Assembly: GCA_023392515.1 (NCBI GenBank)
Contig: JAEVYX010000114.1
Coordinates: 1-20,777 of the forward strand
Direction of reading: 5' to 3'
DNA: 20,777 nt
Source of the DNA: Bacillota bacterium
GTDB taxonomy: Bacteria; Bacillota; Clostridia; Christensenellales; Aristaeellaceae
Positions 1-7,052 of the stretch are shown one piece after another. The notes beneath the pieces were generated by a model. It ran no database searches and was not told the DNA's origin. It saw nothing but the letters and a program-made list of their open reading frames with translations. Both the position numbers and the translations under genes were made by a program. How positions within the stretch are numbered: the first letter of the stretch is position 1; every line of letters begins with the position of its first letter.

Positions 1-638
1 CCGTTGTTTACATACTCACGGCCCATTTTCCCTGTCCATTGCTCAAAGAACCAGCCGTAATTGCTGAACATGAATCCGTAGCGGGCAACGGAGCCATCCG
101 CATTTTTGACGGTCAACTTGTCGGCTATTTCGAGAATGCCATCTACAGTAGTCGGAATTTCGGTGATTCCAGCCTCGTCAAAAGCTGTTTTGTTGTAGTA
201 CATAAGGGGTGTAGAGCAGTTAAACGGCATGGCATTGATCTTGCCGTCTATGGTGTAGTAGGCCAGCAGGTTGGGCTCGATAACGGAGGAATCCCAGCCT
301 TCTTTGTCTATGAAGTTTTGAATGGGCACCATCCAGCCGCTATCAATCAGGAAGCGGGAGCCGATTTCATACGACTGCACAATATCACAAGGCAATTGAC
401 CCATTCCGGCGGCTTTCAGCTTGTTAATCGCATCGTCATATTCACCTTGGTACTGGGCATCCACGAAGATTTTGTCCTGCGAGGCGTTGAAATTGCTCAC
501 CATGGTTGCGATCGCTTCCGCATTGGTTCCGGCCAGTGAGTACCAAAAGACGATGTTTGTCTTTTCTTCGGCCTGTGCGCCGGCAAGCAGCGAAAGCGAC
601 ATTACGAGGCAGAGAACCAGAGCGACGAGTTTCTTCAT
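1..638 (-). CDS. Carbohydrate ABC transporter solute-binding protein (family 1), C-terminus beyond window
   Basis: Extracellular binding protein that captures the sugar substrate for the two permeases encoded just upstream. Translating the minus strand from the ATG at 638 gives about 212 residues with no stop before the left edge, so the 3' half is missing. The first 23 residues form a signal peptide (KK, a long hydrophobic stretch, then LAGAQA followed by EE). The mature part reads like the UgpB/MalE-type family 1 fold: an early IVFWYSLAG strand, then an FNCSTPLMYYNKTAFDEAGI stretch typical of this family. The start is set by AAGGAGG eight bases upstream. Oddity: there is no lipobox cysteine; alanine sits where the lipidated Cys would be. 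The substrate cannot be read from sequence; glycerol-3-phosphate or an oligosaccharide are both possible. Confidence 0.9.
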   Translation of the reverse strand, partial: MKKLVALVLCLVMSLSLLAGAQAEEKTNIVFWYSLAGTNAEAIATMVSNFNASQDKIFVDAQYQGEYDDAINKLKAAGMGQLPCDIVQSYEIGSRFLIDSGWMVPIQNFIDKEGWDSSVIEPNLLAYYTIDGKINAMPFNCSTPLMYYNKTAFDEAGITEIPTTVDGILEIADKLTVKNADGSVARYGFMFSNYGWFFEQWTGKMGREYVNN

Positions 639-674
639 GGGATTGGCCTCCTTCATAATAAGTTTTTCGTATCG

Positions 675-695
675 AAACGCCCAACCAGAGCGTTT
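675..695 (-). other. Small stem-loop between permease and binding-protein genes
   Basis: AAACGC at 675-680 and GCGTTT at 690-695 can pair (6 bp, 9-base loop) in the 62-bp gap between the second permease and the solute-binding gene. It has no long U-run. Hairpins in this position in importer operons often stabilise or partly attenuate the message so that binding protein and permeases are made at different levels; that role is inference here. Confidence 0.3.
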
Positions 696-700
696 TGCCC

Positions 701-1537
701 TTATCCCTTTACAGCGCCGGCCATGAGACCGTTGATGAGCTGCTTTTGCATAAACACAAAGATTGAAAGCGAGGGAATGATAACAACAACAACGCCAGCC
801 ATCATTAACCCTAATTGCTGGGCGTCTATGTCGTACAGCATGGAGATGCCAATTTGCACCGTACGGTAGCTATTTGAATTCGTGACAAGCAAAGGCCACA
901 AGAACTGGTTCCAGGTATTGAGAAACACATATGCGCCCAACGCTCCCAATGCCGGCCGGGCAAGCGGCACGACGATCGTAAGCAAAAAACGCCAGTTGTT
1001 GCACCCGTCTAGCTTGGCGGCCTCATGCAGTTCTTTGGCAAAGGTGAGATAATTTTGCCTTAACAAAAACACACCCATGGCAGAACAAAGATAGGGAACA
1101 ATCAGAACCTTGTAAGAGTCCAGCCAGCCCCAGGAGGATACGGTCAAAAAGTTGGCAATAATTGTTGCCTCCCAAGGGACCATCATCGTTGCCAATATAC
1201 AGAGAAACAAAAACTTGCGGCCCCGGAAATCAAGAAACGCAAAAGCAAATGCTGCCATGGAGCAAGTTATCATCTGCCCAATTGTAACGGCGCTGGACAC
1301 AATGAATGAGTTGAGGATGAACCGTGGAATGGCAGTTTTGGAAAAAACATGGCTATAGCTTTCAAAGGACATATGCGTGGGCCAGAAGCGGGAATAAAGC
1401 TCATCCGATGGCATGACACTCATCATGAATGTGTAAAGCAGCGGAAGCATGATAAGAAAGATAAACGGCAGGTTCAGGCATAGGCGCCCTGCACGCAGAA
1501 GAATCTCTTTCTGGCGTCTGGTTAAGTTTTTGAACAT
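701..1537 (-). CDS. Carbohydrate ABC transporter permease, UgpE/MalG type
   Basis: Second inner-membrane subunit of the sugar importer, 278 residues, the usual length for MalG/UgpE-like permeases. It has about six hydrophobic segments (the first near residues 20-40) and, in the C-terminal half, the EAA loop that contacts the ATPase, seen as ELHEAAKLDGCNNW followed by PLARPALG. It ends in the family-typical QLINGLMAGAVKG. Its ATG shares one base with the TGA of the upstream permease (TGATG at 1535-1539), which implies translational coupling. No ATPase gene is in the window; it may lie beyond the left edge, or a shared MsmX-type ATPase may serve several importers. Confidence 0.93.
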   Translation of the reverse strand: MFKNLTRRQKEILLRAGRLCLNLPFIFLIMLPLLYTFMMSVMPSDELYSRFWPTHMSFESYSHVFSKTAIPRFILNSFIVSSAVTIGQMITCSMAAFAFAFLDFRGRKFLFLCILATMMVPWEATIIANFLTVSSWGWLDSYKVLIVPYLCSAMGVFLLRQNYLTFAKELHEAAKLDGCNNWRFLLTIVVPLARPALGALGAYVFLNTWNQFLWPLLVTNSNSYRTVQIGISMLYDIDAQQLGLMMAGVVVVIIPSLSIFVFMQKQLINGLMAGAVKG

Positions 1538-2448
1538 CAGTAATGCACGCTCCTTTTCTCCATGCTGAACTGGATCAGGGTAATGATCAGGATTATTAAA
1601 AACAGAATGATTGACCGTGCAGCAGCCTCACCAAAACGGTAATTGAAAAATGCGTCTCGGTAGATGGCATACACTATTACGTTGGTTGCCTCATTCGGCC
1701 CACCCTGGGTAATAAGCCTGATCTGCGTGAAAGACTGGAACGCGCTGATAATATTGATGATGATTTGGAAAAACAGCGTTGGAGACAGGCAGGGAATGGT
1801 AATATGGCGGAATTTGCGCCAATAACCCGCACCGTCAATGGCGGCACTCTCATACAAATCGTCAGGGATGTTGCGCAATCCGGCACCAATGAAGATGAAA
1901 TTGATACCGCTGACAAGCCAGATGGTCAGTATGGCCATGATTGGCAATGCCCACACAGGGTCTGACGCCCATGTATTTTTTGTTCCAAGCACGTAATTGA
2001 GCAGGCCGATTGATGGATGCAGTATCATTTTAAATGCCATAGCGGCTGCGGCGGATGCAATGGAAATAGGCATGGCATAAATGGCTGATGCAAATGTACG
2101 GCCAGGAAACTTGCCCACGGTCATAAGGCTTGTGCATAGGCCAACCAATAAGCCTCCCAATGCCACCATGCCAACAAATTGGAAAGTGACACCCAGACTA
2201 TTCCAAAAGGAAGGACTGGTGAATATGGTATTGAAATTTCTGATGCCAACGAAAAGCTTTGGAAGGCCTTGGGCGTTTGTCAAGTAGGTGCTTAGGTAAA
2301 TGGTTTTAAAGAAGGGATAATAAAGAAAGATGCCGAAAATTGCCAATGCGGGCAGCAAAAAAAGATAAGGCTCAATTGTTTCATAGAATGTCTTCCGAAG
2401 GCCGTGGCGTTTCATAGCCGTCGCCCTTTTAAGCGTCGTTTGCGCCAT
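1537..2448 (-). CDS. Carbohydrate ABC transporter permease, UgpA/MalF type
   Basis: First gene of the importer operon, 303 residues. It has a cytoplasmic N-terminus of about 28 residues, a first membrane segment at roughly 30-50 (PYLFLLPALAIFGIFLYYPF, a hallmark of MalF/UgpA-like permeases), and the EAA loop as DLYESAAIDGAGYWRKFRHI followed by IPCLSPTLFF. The start is supported by AAAGGAG upstream of the ATG at 2448. It pairs with the downstream permease to make the transmembrane channel. Assignment to the family is secure; the transported sugar is unknown. Confidence 0.93.
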   Translation of the reverse strand: MAQTTLKRATAMKRHGLRKTFYETIEPYLFLLPALAIFGIFLYYPFFKTIYLSTYLTNAQGLPKLFVGIRNFNTIFTSPSFWNSLGVTFQFVGMVALGGLLVGLCTSLMTVGKFPGRTFASAIYAMPISIASAAAAMAFKMILHPSIGLLNYVLGTKNTWASDPVWALPIMAILTIWLVSGINFIFIGAGLRNIPDDLYESAAIDGAGYWRKFRHITIPCLSPTLFFQIIINIISAFQSFTQIRLITQGGPNEATNVIVYAIYRDAFFNYRFGEAAARSIILFLIILIITLIQFSMEKRSVHY

Positions 2449-2463
2449 GTTACCGACTCCTTT

Positions 2464-2539
2464 TCAATTATACGAACAAATCATCTTAAACATATGGTAA
2501 CATGTTCCATTGGATTATGTCAATAACACGAACAAAATC
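2464..2539 (-). repeat. Pair of direct repeats flanking the importer promoter
   Basis: Plus-strand TCAATTATACGAACAAATC (2464-2482) recurs as TCAATAACACGAACAAAATC (2520-2539), differing by a few substitutions and one extra A. Centre spacing is about 56 bp. One copy overlaps the proposed -35 box and the other lies between the -10 box and the ribosome binding site. This placement suggests a two-site operator for a regulator of the sugar importer. The regulator gene is not in the window. Confidence 0.4.
2494..2523 (-). promoter_or_regulatory. Probable promoter of the sugar importer operon
   Basis: Minus strand: a perfect TTGACA -35 box (2518-2523), an 18-base spacer, and TACCAT as -10 (2494-2499, four of six consensus). 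Transcription would start about 39 bases before the first permease ATG. An 8-bp palindrome AACATGTT (2499-2506) lies at the -10/spacer border. The remaining 2540-2690 stretch is AT-rich and I see no gene in it. Confidence 0.4.
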
Positions 2540-2690
2540 AAAGAGAGAATTCTATGCAATGTATACTAAATACAAGTTTCGACATGATTTATAAAAATGT
2601 TTTCCTAAAATTGAGGCGGCTCGTAACTATTTATACATCAATGATGGATATAATTCGAAACATATATATGTTTTTCAAATATTGATACGT

Positions 2691-2741
2691 TAAAATAAAA
2701 AAACCGCATCAAGTTTCCAAACCATGGAGAATTTGATGCGG
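2691..2741 (-). terminator. Rho-independent terminator of the mrfA-mrfB-TPR operon
   Basis: CCGCATCAA (2704-2712) pairs perfectly with TTGATGCGG (2733-2741), and the stem extends inward through wobble and A-T pairs. On the minus strand the stem is followed by TTTTTTTATTTTA (2703-2691). It lies 20-70 bases past the stop of the TPR gene, the expected place. Confidence 0.88.
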
Positions 2742-2762
2742 ACGGGAAAATATGCTTTTTTC

Positions 2763-3452
2763 TTATTGAATATTTTCCAGGGCTTTTTTGAGCAGTTCTG
2801 GAGTGGCATGGTTGAGGGGTGAAAAGCGGCCTTCCAGCGCCTTTTCCAGCTTCTCCTTTGCCGCTTCTTTATTTCCTGCTTCCAAATCATACTGTGCCAA
2901 ATAGTACAGCGTATCAATTTGGCCGGGTTTAAGCTTCAATGCCGATTCAAAATACTGTTTGGCTGTTTTCTTATCCCCCAACAAGCGGTAATAGGTTTGG
3001 CCCATATTGTCCAGTACAATGGGGTCCTGGTCGTCATATTCCAAGGCTTGCTGATTATAAGCCAGCGCTTTTTCAGCGTCGCCTTTTTCCACATACAGAT
3101 AACCCAGCGTGCCGTAAATAAGGCCGCTTGGGTTCTTTTCATGCTGCTTTTCCATAAGCTCAAGGGCACGATTCAAATCGCCCAGTTTATAGCATGCTAC
3201 AGCATAATTCATAAAAAGCTGCTGCTTTTGGGCATCTGTAATGCCGGGCGCCTTTTGTGTTTTTACCAAAAGAGCCTTGGCTTTCTCATATTCTCCATCC
3301 TTCAAAAGCAATACGGAATAGGCGAGCATATAATGCGGGTGGGTCATGCCACCGGCAATCGCTTCCTCATAAAGCTTTTTTGCGCCTTCCATATCACCTT
3401 TGGCTTGCTTTCCAATGGCCAGGCGGCCTTTTATAGCCCCTAGAAAATTCAT
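2763..3452 (-). CDS. TPR-repeat protein coupled to mrfB
   Basis: Protein of 229 residues made almost wholly of tetratricopeptide-type helix pairs: clear repeat units near residues 17-35 (GDMEGAKKLYEEAIAGG), 38-66, 80-108 (ACYKLGDLNRALELMEKQ), 112-141 (KGDAEKALAYNQQALEYD), 145-178 and 181-210. There is no signal peptide or membrane segment, so it is likely a cytoplasmic scaffold. I chose the ATG at 3452 because GGAGG precedes it and because it overlaps the mrfB stop by four bases (ATGA); longer in-frame starts lie inside mrfB without such support. Co-translation suggests it acts with MrfB or MrfA, but no function is established from the sequence. Confidence 0.88.
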   Translation of the reverse strand: MNFLGAIKGRLAIGKQAKGDMEGAKKLYEEAIAGGMTHPHYMLAYSVLLLKDGEYEKAKALLVKTQKAPGITDAQKQQLFMNYAVACYKLGDLNRALELMEKQHEKNPSGLIYGTLGYLYVEKGDAEKALAYNQQALEYDDQDPIVLDNMGQTYYRLLGDKKTAKQYFESALKLKPGQIDTLYYLAQYDLEAGNKEAAKEKLEKALEGRFSPLNHATPELLKKALENIQ

Positions 3453-4627
3453 GGTATTGGTACCTCCTTCGCGTGGGCAGCCCGCTGCGCTTTTCGCAGC
3501 AAACGCATATAGCGATATTGTAACGCATTTTGCGCTTCTTGCAAAGAGGAAATGGGGCAAAGGGATGGCCCTGAAAGCAGAAACAGCGCCTTTTTCGTAT
3601 ATTCCAGTGCTTGCAAAGGGTCTCGCCTTTGATGTTCGTATAGTTTGGCCAACTCCACATAAGGCAAAATACCCCCTTGGCAGTTATGAACCATTCGGGT
3701 ATAAGCTTGGATGGCCTCCTCTATCTCCTTCGTATGGCGAAAACTTTGACCTAGGGAGGAATGAGCCGCGGCGCTCATTTTCCCTTCGATGCACAGGTGA
3801 TAGCATTTCCTTGCCAGCGTGATCTGCCCGCGCTTTTCCAGCGCTTTTCCAGCACTGAATATATCCTCTATAAAAGATTGCTGTTCCGGCTTTTCATAAA
3901 CATCCAACAGCCTGTAAAACAGCCTGCAGAGGGAAACGATATCCTGCCTGTTGTGGGAAAGAACATCGCCAAGCAGTGTAAAATCACCTGTGGCGAGATA
4001 GCGGAAAAACCGTTCCGGAACCTGGCTGCCGGGCAGGTCATCCGGCCTTGCTTCCCCAAACACCACCTCTTCGAGGCGCCCCAGGCGGCAGCTTCCCAAG
4101 CGCAGCTTCCAGATGCGGCGGGCAGGATGCAGCACATCCAGATGGGGAATACAGCCCAGGCGGGTTGATGCCATTTTATTCATGAGCATTCGGGACTGCA
4201 GAAGCGGCACATCAAAAGTTTTCCCGTTAAAGGTTATGATCAAATCAAAACCGGATAGCAGCTCTTCCAAGGAGGCTAAGAGATACCTTTCCTCCGGATA
4301 ATCCCGCATGAGCCATTGCTTTACCACGAACCTGTTCTCTTCAAAATAGCCAACCCCCACCAGGAAGGCAAGGGTACCCACACCGCCGGAAAGCCCGGTG
4401 GTTTCCGTATCCAGATAAAGGATACGGCAGGGGTCGATCACTTGCGGCAAATTAAGCTCCTGCATCAAAGACAGTGTACAGCCCTGAACCGTCATGAGAA
4501 AAGGAAAACCTGATGCCGGATATTGGGCGCTGCAGCCATAACAATTGCTTGATACAGGTAGGGGAGTCTCTGCCTTGGGCTTTGGATGATCTACGGCTTT
4601 CAGTTTCTCCCTCAGGCTTAGGGGCAT
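3449..4627 (-). CDS. mrfB: MrfB/YprB-type DEDD exonuclease with C-terminal TPRs
   Basis: RNase H-like (DnaQ-fold) nuclease of 392 residues, close to the length of Bacillus subtilis YprB. Exonuclease motif I is DTETTG (73-78), motif II is TFNGKTFDVPLL with N134 and D139, and motif III is SHNRQDIVSL with H225 and D229, so the metal-binding acidic set looks intact. Residues from about 255 to 350 form TPR-like helices. In Bacillus the YprA/YprB pair is the MrfA/MrfB repair pathway for mitomycin-type DNA damage. The ATG at 4627 has AAAGGAG eight bases upstream and overlaps the helicase 3' end by 10 bases; an upstream in-frame extension into the helicase gene has no such support. Its stop overlaps the next ATG. 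Confidence 0.9.
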   Translation of the reverse strand: MPLSLREKLKAVDHPKPKAETPLPVSSNCYGCSAQYPASGFPFLMTVQGCTLSLMQELNLPQVIDPCRILYLDTETTGLSGGVGTLAFLVGVGYFEENRFVVKQWLMRDYPEERYLLASLEELLSGFDLIITFNGKTFDVPLLQSRMLMNKMASTRLGCIPHLDVLHPARRIWKLRLGSCRLGRLEEVVFGEARPDDLPGSQVPERFFRYLATGDFTLLGDVLSHNRQDIVSLCRLFYRLLDVYEKPEQQSFIEDIFSAGKALEKRGQITLARKCYHLCIEGKMSAAAHSSLGQSFRHTKEIEEAIQAYTRMVHNCQGGILPYVELAKLYEHQRRDPLQALEYTKKALFLLSGPSLCPISSLQEAQNALQYRYMRLLRKAQRAAHAKEVPIP

Positions 4628-6894
4628 TGTATCAGCTCCTTTAATAGGGCTATGGCTGTTTTCTTGCCCATTGCGCCAATTTCGCCCACAGGCCCGGCAC
4701 AGGAGGGGCAGCCCTCTGGACAGCTGCACTGCTCCACAATACTTAGCGCATGGGCCAGCAGCACCTTTTGCATGGTAAAGCACTTTTCTGAAAGCCCCAC
4801 GCCGCCGGGGCAATTGTCATATAAAAACAATGTGGGAAGATGGGTGAAGGTGCCCTTTACCTGATAGACAACGCAGATATCCCGAGGCGAGCACATCAAG
4901 TACAAGGGGGCTACGATGCGTAAAAGGTTTGAAACGCCCAGCATGCCGCTTTGCAGCGTATCCTTTTCATACTGTTCAGCGATAGCATCAGGCAGCGTCC
5001 ACCACATGGCGGTGGTATGCATGTCCATCTCGGGAAGACGCACCGGGCCAAACCCCAGATTTTCCCGGGTATCCAGCTTCATCTTCTTGAACATTTTCAC
5101 CAGGGTGGTCACTTTCACTTCACCCATTGCACGGCCTGGTCCATTGTTTCCCGGTTTATCTTCCATTACATCCAAAAGGCTCAGGCTCACATTCAAGTCC
5201 GCGTCGGTGTAATAGTCAACCTCCACTTTTCGGATATACGCTTTGCAGCCGTCAAAATCCAGCTTTTCCACCTGATATTGCTGCGCTTCATGCAAGTAGA
5301 TGGCATTTTCGTGAAGCAGCATGGGGACCGTATACCTGTCCATTTCACCCACGACCCGGTGGTGGGCAGGGTTGGTGATATCCACAATCAGAAAGTTCTC
5401 GCTGCTTGCAGAGCGTAACCCAACTTCCGATGCAGGGAAATCCTCCGCCATCCAATGATACCGGCCATCCACATGACGAAGAATATTGGATTCCGTGAGG
5501 TATTCCAGCATTTCCGGGGTGGAGGCAACATTGCCAAAGAACTCTCCTTCGTCAAAAGGCAGCTCATATGCGGCACACTTGAAATGGGTCAAAAGAATAT
5601 ACAGGTTGTCGGGATTGAGCAAGGCATGCTCGGGAGACTGGCTGAAAAAATAATCAGGATGATTGACAATATACTGGTCGATGGCGGCAGATGAGGCAAC
5701 CATTACGGTTAGGGAGGTGCCTTTGCGCCTGCCTGCCCGCCCTGCCTGCTGCCAGGTGCTGGAAATCGTGCCGGGATAACCGCACAGCACACAGGCTTCC
5801 AATGCACCGATATCAATGCCAAGTTCGAGGGCGTTTGTGGTTACTACCGCATCTATGCGGCCTTGGCGTAGCCCTAACTCAATATCCCTGCGTTCGCTTG
5901 GCAGATATCCGCCACGATAACCGCGAACCCGGCCCGCGTGACCCAGCGGATCCCGAACCAGGTCTTTTAGATAGCGCGTCAATACCTCCACCGTCAAGCG
6001 GCTCTTCCCAAAGACGATGGTTTGAACGCCGTTTTTCAAAAGAGTCCCTGCTATTTGGCGGGTTTCAGGCAGCGCACCCTTTCGGATACCAAGCTGGCGG
6101 TTTACTACAGGCGGATTATAAAAAACAAAATGCCGCTCGCCCATAGGCGCACCATTGTTGCTGATCAGCGTCACAGGTCTGCCAATCAGTGTGGCGGCCA
6201 GTTCATCCGGATTAGCAATGGTGGCACTGCAAAGGATAAAGGTGGGATGGCTTCCGTAAAAGGCGCACAGACGCAAAAGCCTGCGCAGAACGTTGGCCAA
6301 ATTGCTTCCGAAAATACCGCGGTATGCATGAATTTCATCTATGACGATATATTTCAAGTTTTCAAACAGCTTGACCCACTTGGTATGGTGGGGGAGAATA
6401 CCGCTATGAAGCATGTCCGGGTTGGTGACCACAATATGGCCTGCCTGCCGAACGGCTTGCCTTGCGGCGCCGGGGGTATCCCCGTCATAGGTATATGTTT
6501 TGATATCTACATTCAACGCTTCAATAAGGGAATACAGCTCGCTGACCTGATCGGCGGAAAGAGCCTTGGTCGGGAACAGGTATAGCGCCCGGGCGTCCTG
6601 ATTTTTGAGGATGGCGGATAAAACAGGCAGGTTGTAGCACATGGTTTTGCCGGATGCGGTAGGGGTGACCACCACCACATCCTTGCCCTGTGCAGTCGCC
6701 GCAAGGCTGTCCGCCTGATGGGTATATAGCTGATAAATCCCCTTTTTCGCAAGAACCTGTGGGATGCGGGGATCCAAATCTTCAGGGAAAGGGCCATAGG
6801 CCGCGGGGCGGGCGGGCAACGTCCGCCAGTGGGTTACATTTGCCATGAAGGCAGGGTCTTGCTTCCATTGATCGACGAGTTGTTCCAGGTTCAT
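4618..6894 (-). CDS. mrfA: MrfA/YprA-type DEXH helicase with DUF1998 zinc domain
   Basis: Superfamily 2 DNA helicase of 758 residues, matching the YprA family. Visible motifs: Walker A PTASGKT (78-84), DEIH Walker B (186-189), SAT (223-225), and motif VI QQAGRAGRR (382-390). The C-terminal DUF1998 part carries a Cys cluster at 723, 725, 729 and 732 (CSCPEGCPSC) expected to bind zinc, with more cysteines at 668, 674 and 695. In Bacillus subtilis MrfA works with MrfB in excision repair of mitomycin lesions; the same role is inferred here from family and gene order. It heads the three-gene operon. The ribosome binding site (GGGGGC) is weaker than its neighbours', but no better start is seen. Confidence 0.93.
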   Translation of the reverse strand: MNLEQLVDQWKQDPAFMANVTHWRTLPARPAAYGPFPEDLDPRIPQVLAKKGIYQLYTHQADSLAATAQGKDVVVVTPTASGKTMCYNLPVLSAILKNQDARALYLFPTKALSADQVSELYSLIEALNVDIKTYTYDGDTPGAARQAVRQAGHIVVTNPDMLHSGILPHHTKWVKLFENLKYIVIDEIHAYRGIFGSNLANVLRRLLRLCAFYGSHPTFILCSATIANPDELAATLIGRPVTLISNNGAPMGERHFVFYNPPVVNRQLGIRKGALPETRQIAGTLLKNGVQTIVFGKSRLTVEVLTRYLKDLVRDPLGHAGRVRGYRGGYLPSERRDIELGLRQGRIDAVVTTNALELGIDIGALEACVLCGYPGTISSTWQQAGRAGRRKGTSLTVMVASSAAIDQYIVNHPDYFFSQSPEHALLNPDNLYILLTHFKCAAYELPFDEGEFFGNVASTPEMLEYLTESNILRHVDGRYHWMAEDFPASEVGLRSASSENFLIVDITNPAHHRVVGEMDRYTVPMLLHENAIYLHEAQQYQVEKLDFDGCKAYIRKVEVDYYTDADLNVSLSLLDVMEDKPGNNGPGRAMGEVKVTTLVKMFKKMKLDTRENLGFGPVRLPEMDMHTTAMWWTLPDAIAEQYEKDTLQSGMLGVSNLLRIVAPLYLMCSPRDICVVYQVKGTFTHLPTLFLYDNCPGGVGLSEKCFTMQKVLLAHALSIVEQCSCPEGCPSCAGPVGEIGAMGKKTAIALLKELIQCP

Positions 6895-6925
6895 CTTTGC
6901 GCCCCCATGACAGTTGTTTTTAATA

Positions 6926-6954
6926 ATTATAGACGATCATATAAGCGCTGTCCA
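6926..6954 (-). promoter_or_regulatory. Promoter of mrfA
   Basis: Minus strand TGGACA (6949-6954), exactly 17 bases, then a perfect TATAAT (6926-6931). Transcription would begin about 25 bases before the mrfA ATG. This is the best sigma-A type promoter in the window. I saw no LexA/DinR-type operator in the flanking 60 bases. Confidence 0.65.
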
Positions 6955-6992
6955 TGCTAATTTATAAAAATAGCAAACAAATATTCGCGTAT

Positions 6993-7028
6993 AAAAAAGC
7001 GGCATCTTGGCAGAAGCAAAGATGCCGC
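6993..7028 (-). terminator. Rho-independent terminator of the ctsR-clpC operon
   Basis: GCGGCATCTT (6999-7008) pairs perfectly with AAGATGCCGC (7019-7028), with a 10-base loop. On the minus strand a run of six T (6998-6993) follows the stem. It lies 25 bases beyond the clpC stop. Confidence 0.9.
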
Positions 7029-7052
7029 AATTTGGTTTGGCTGGAAATCATA

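Noticed and set aside
39..539. Plus-strand open frame at the left edge
   Set aside because: Antisense to the solute-binding protein, whose signal peptide and family motifs read on the minus strand.
2499..2506. AACATGTT palindrome as a stand-alone operator
   Set aside because: Only 8 bp are symmetric and flanking bases do not extend it; the longer direct repeats around it are a better candidate.
2919..3443. Plus-strand open frame of 174 codons opposite the TPR gene
   Set aside because: Antisense shadow; the TPR repeats on the minus strand are clear and the plus frame lacks a start signal.
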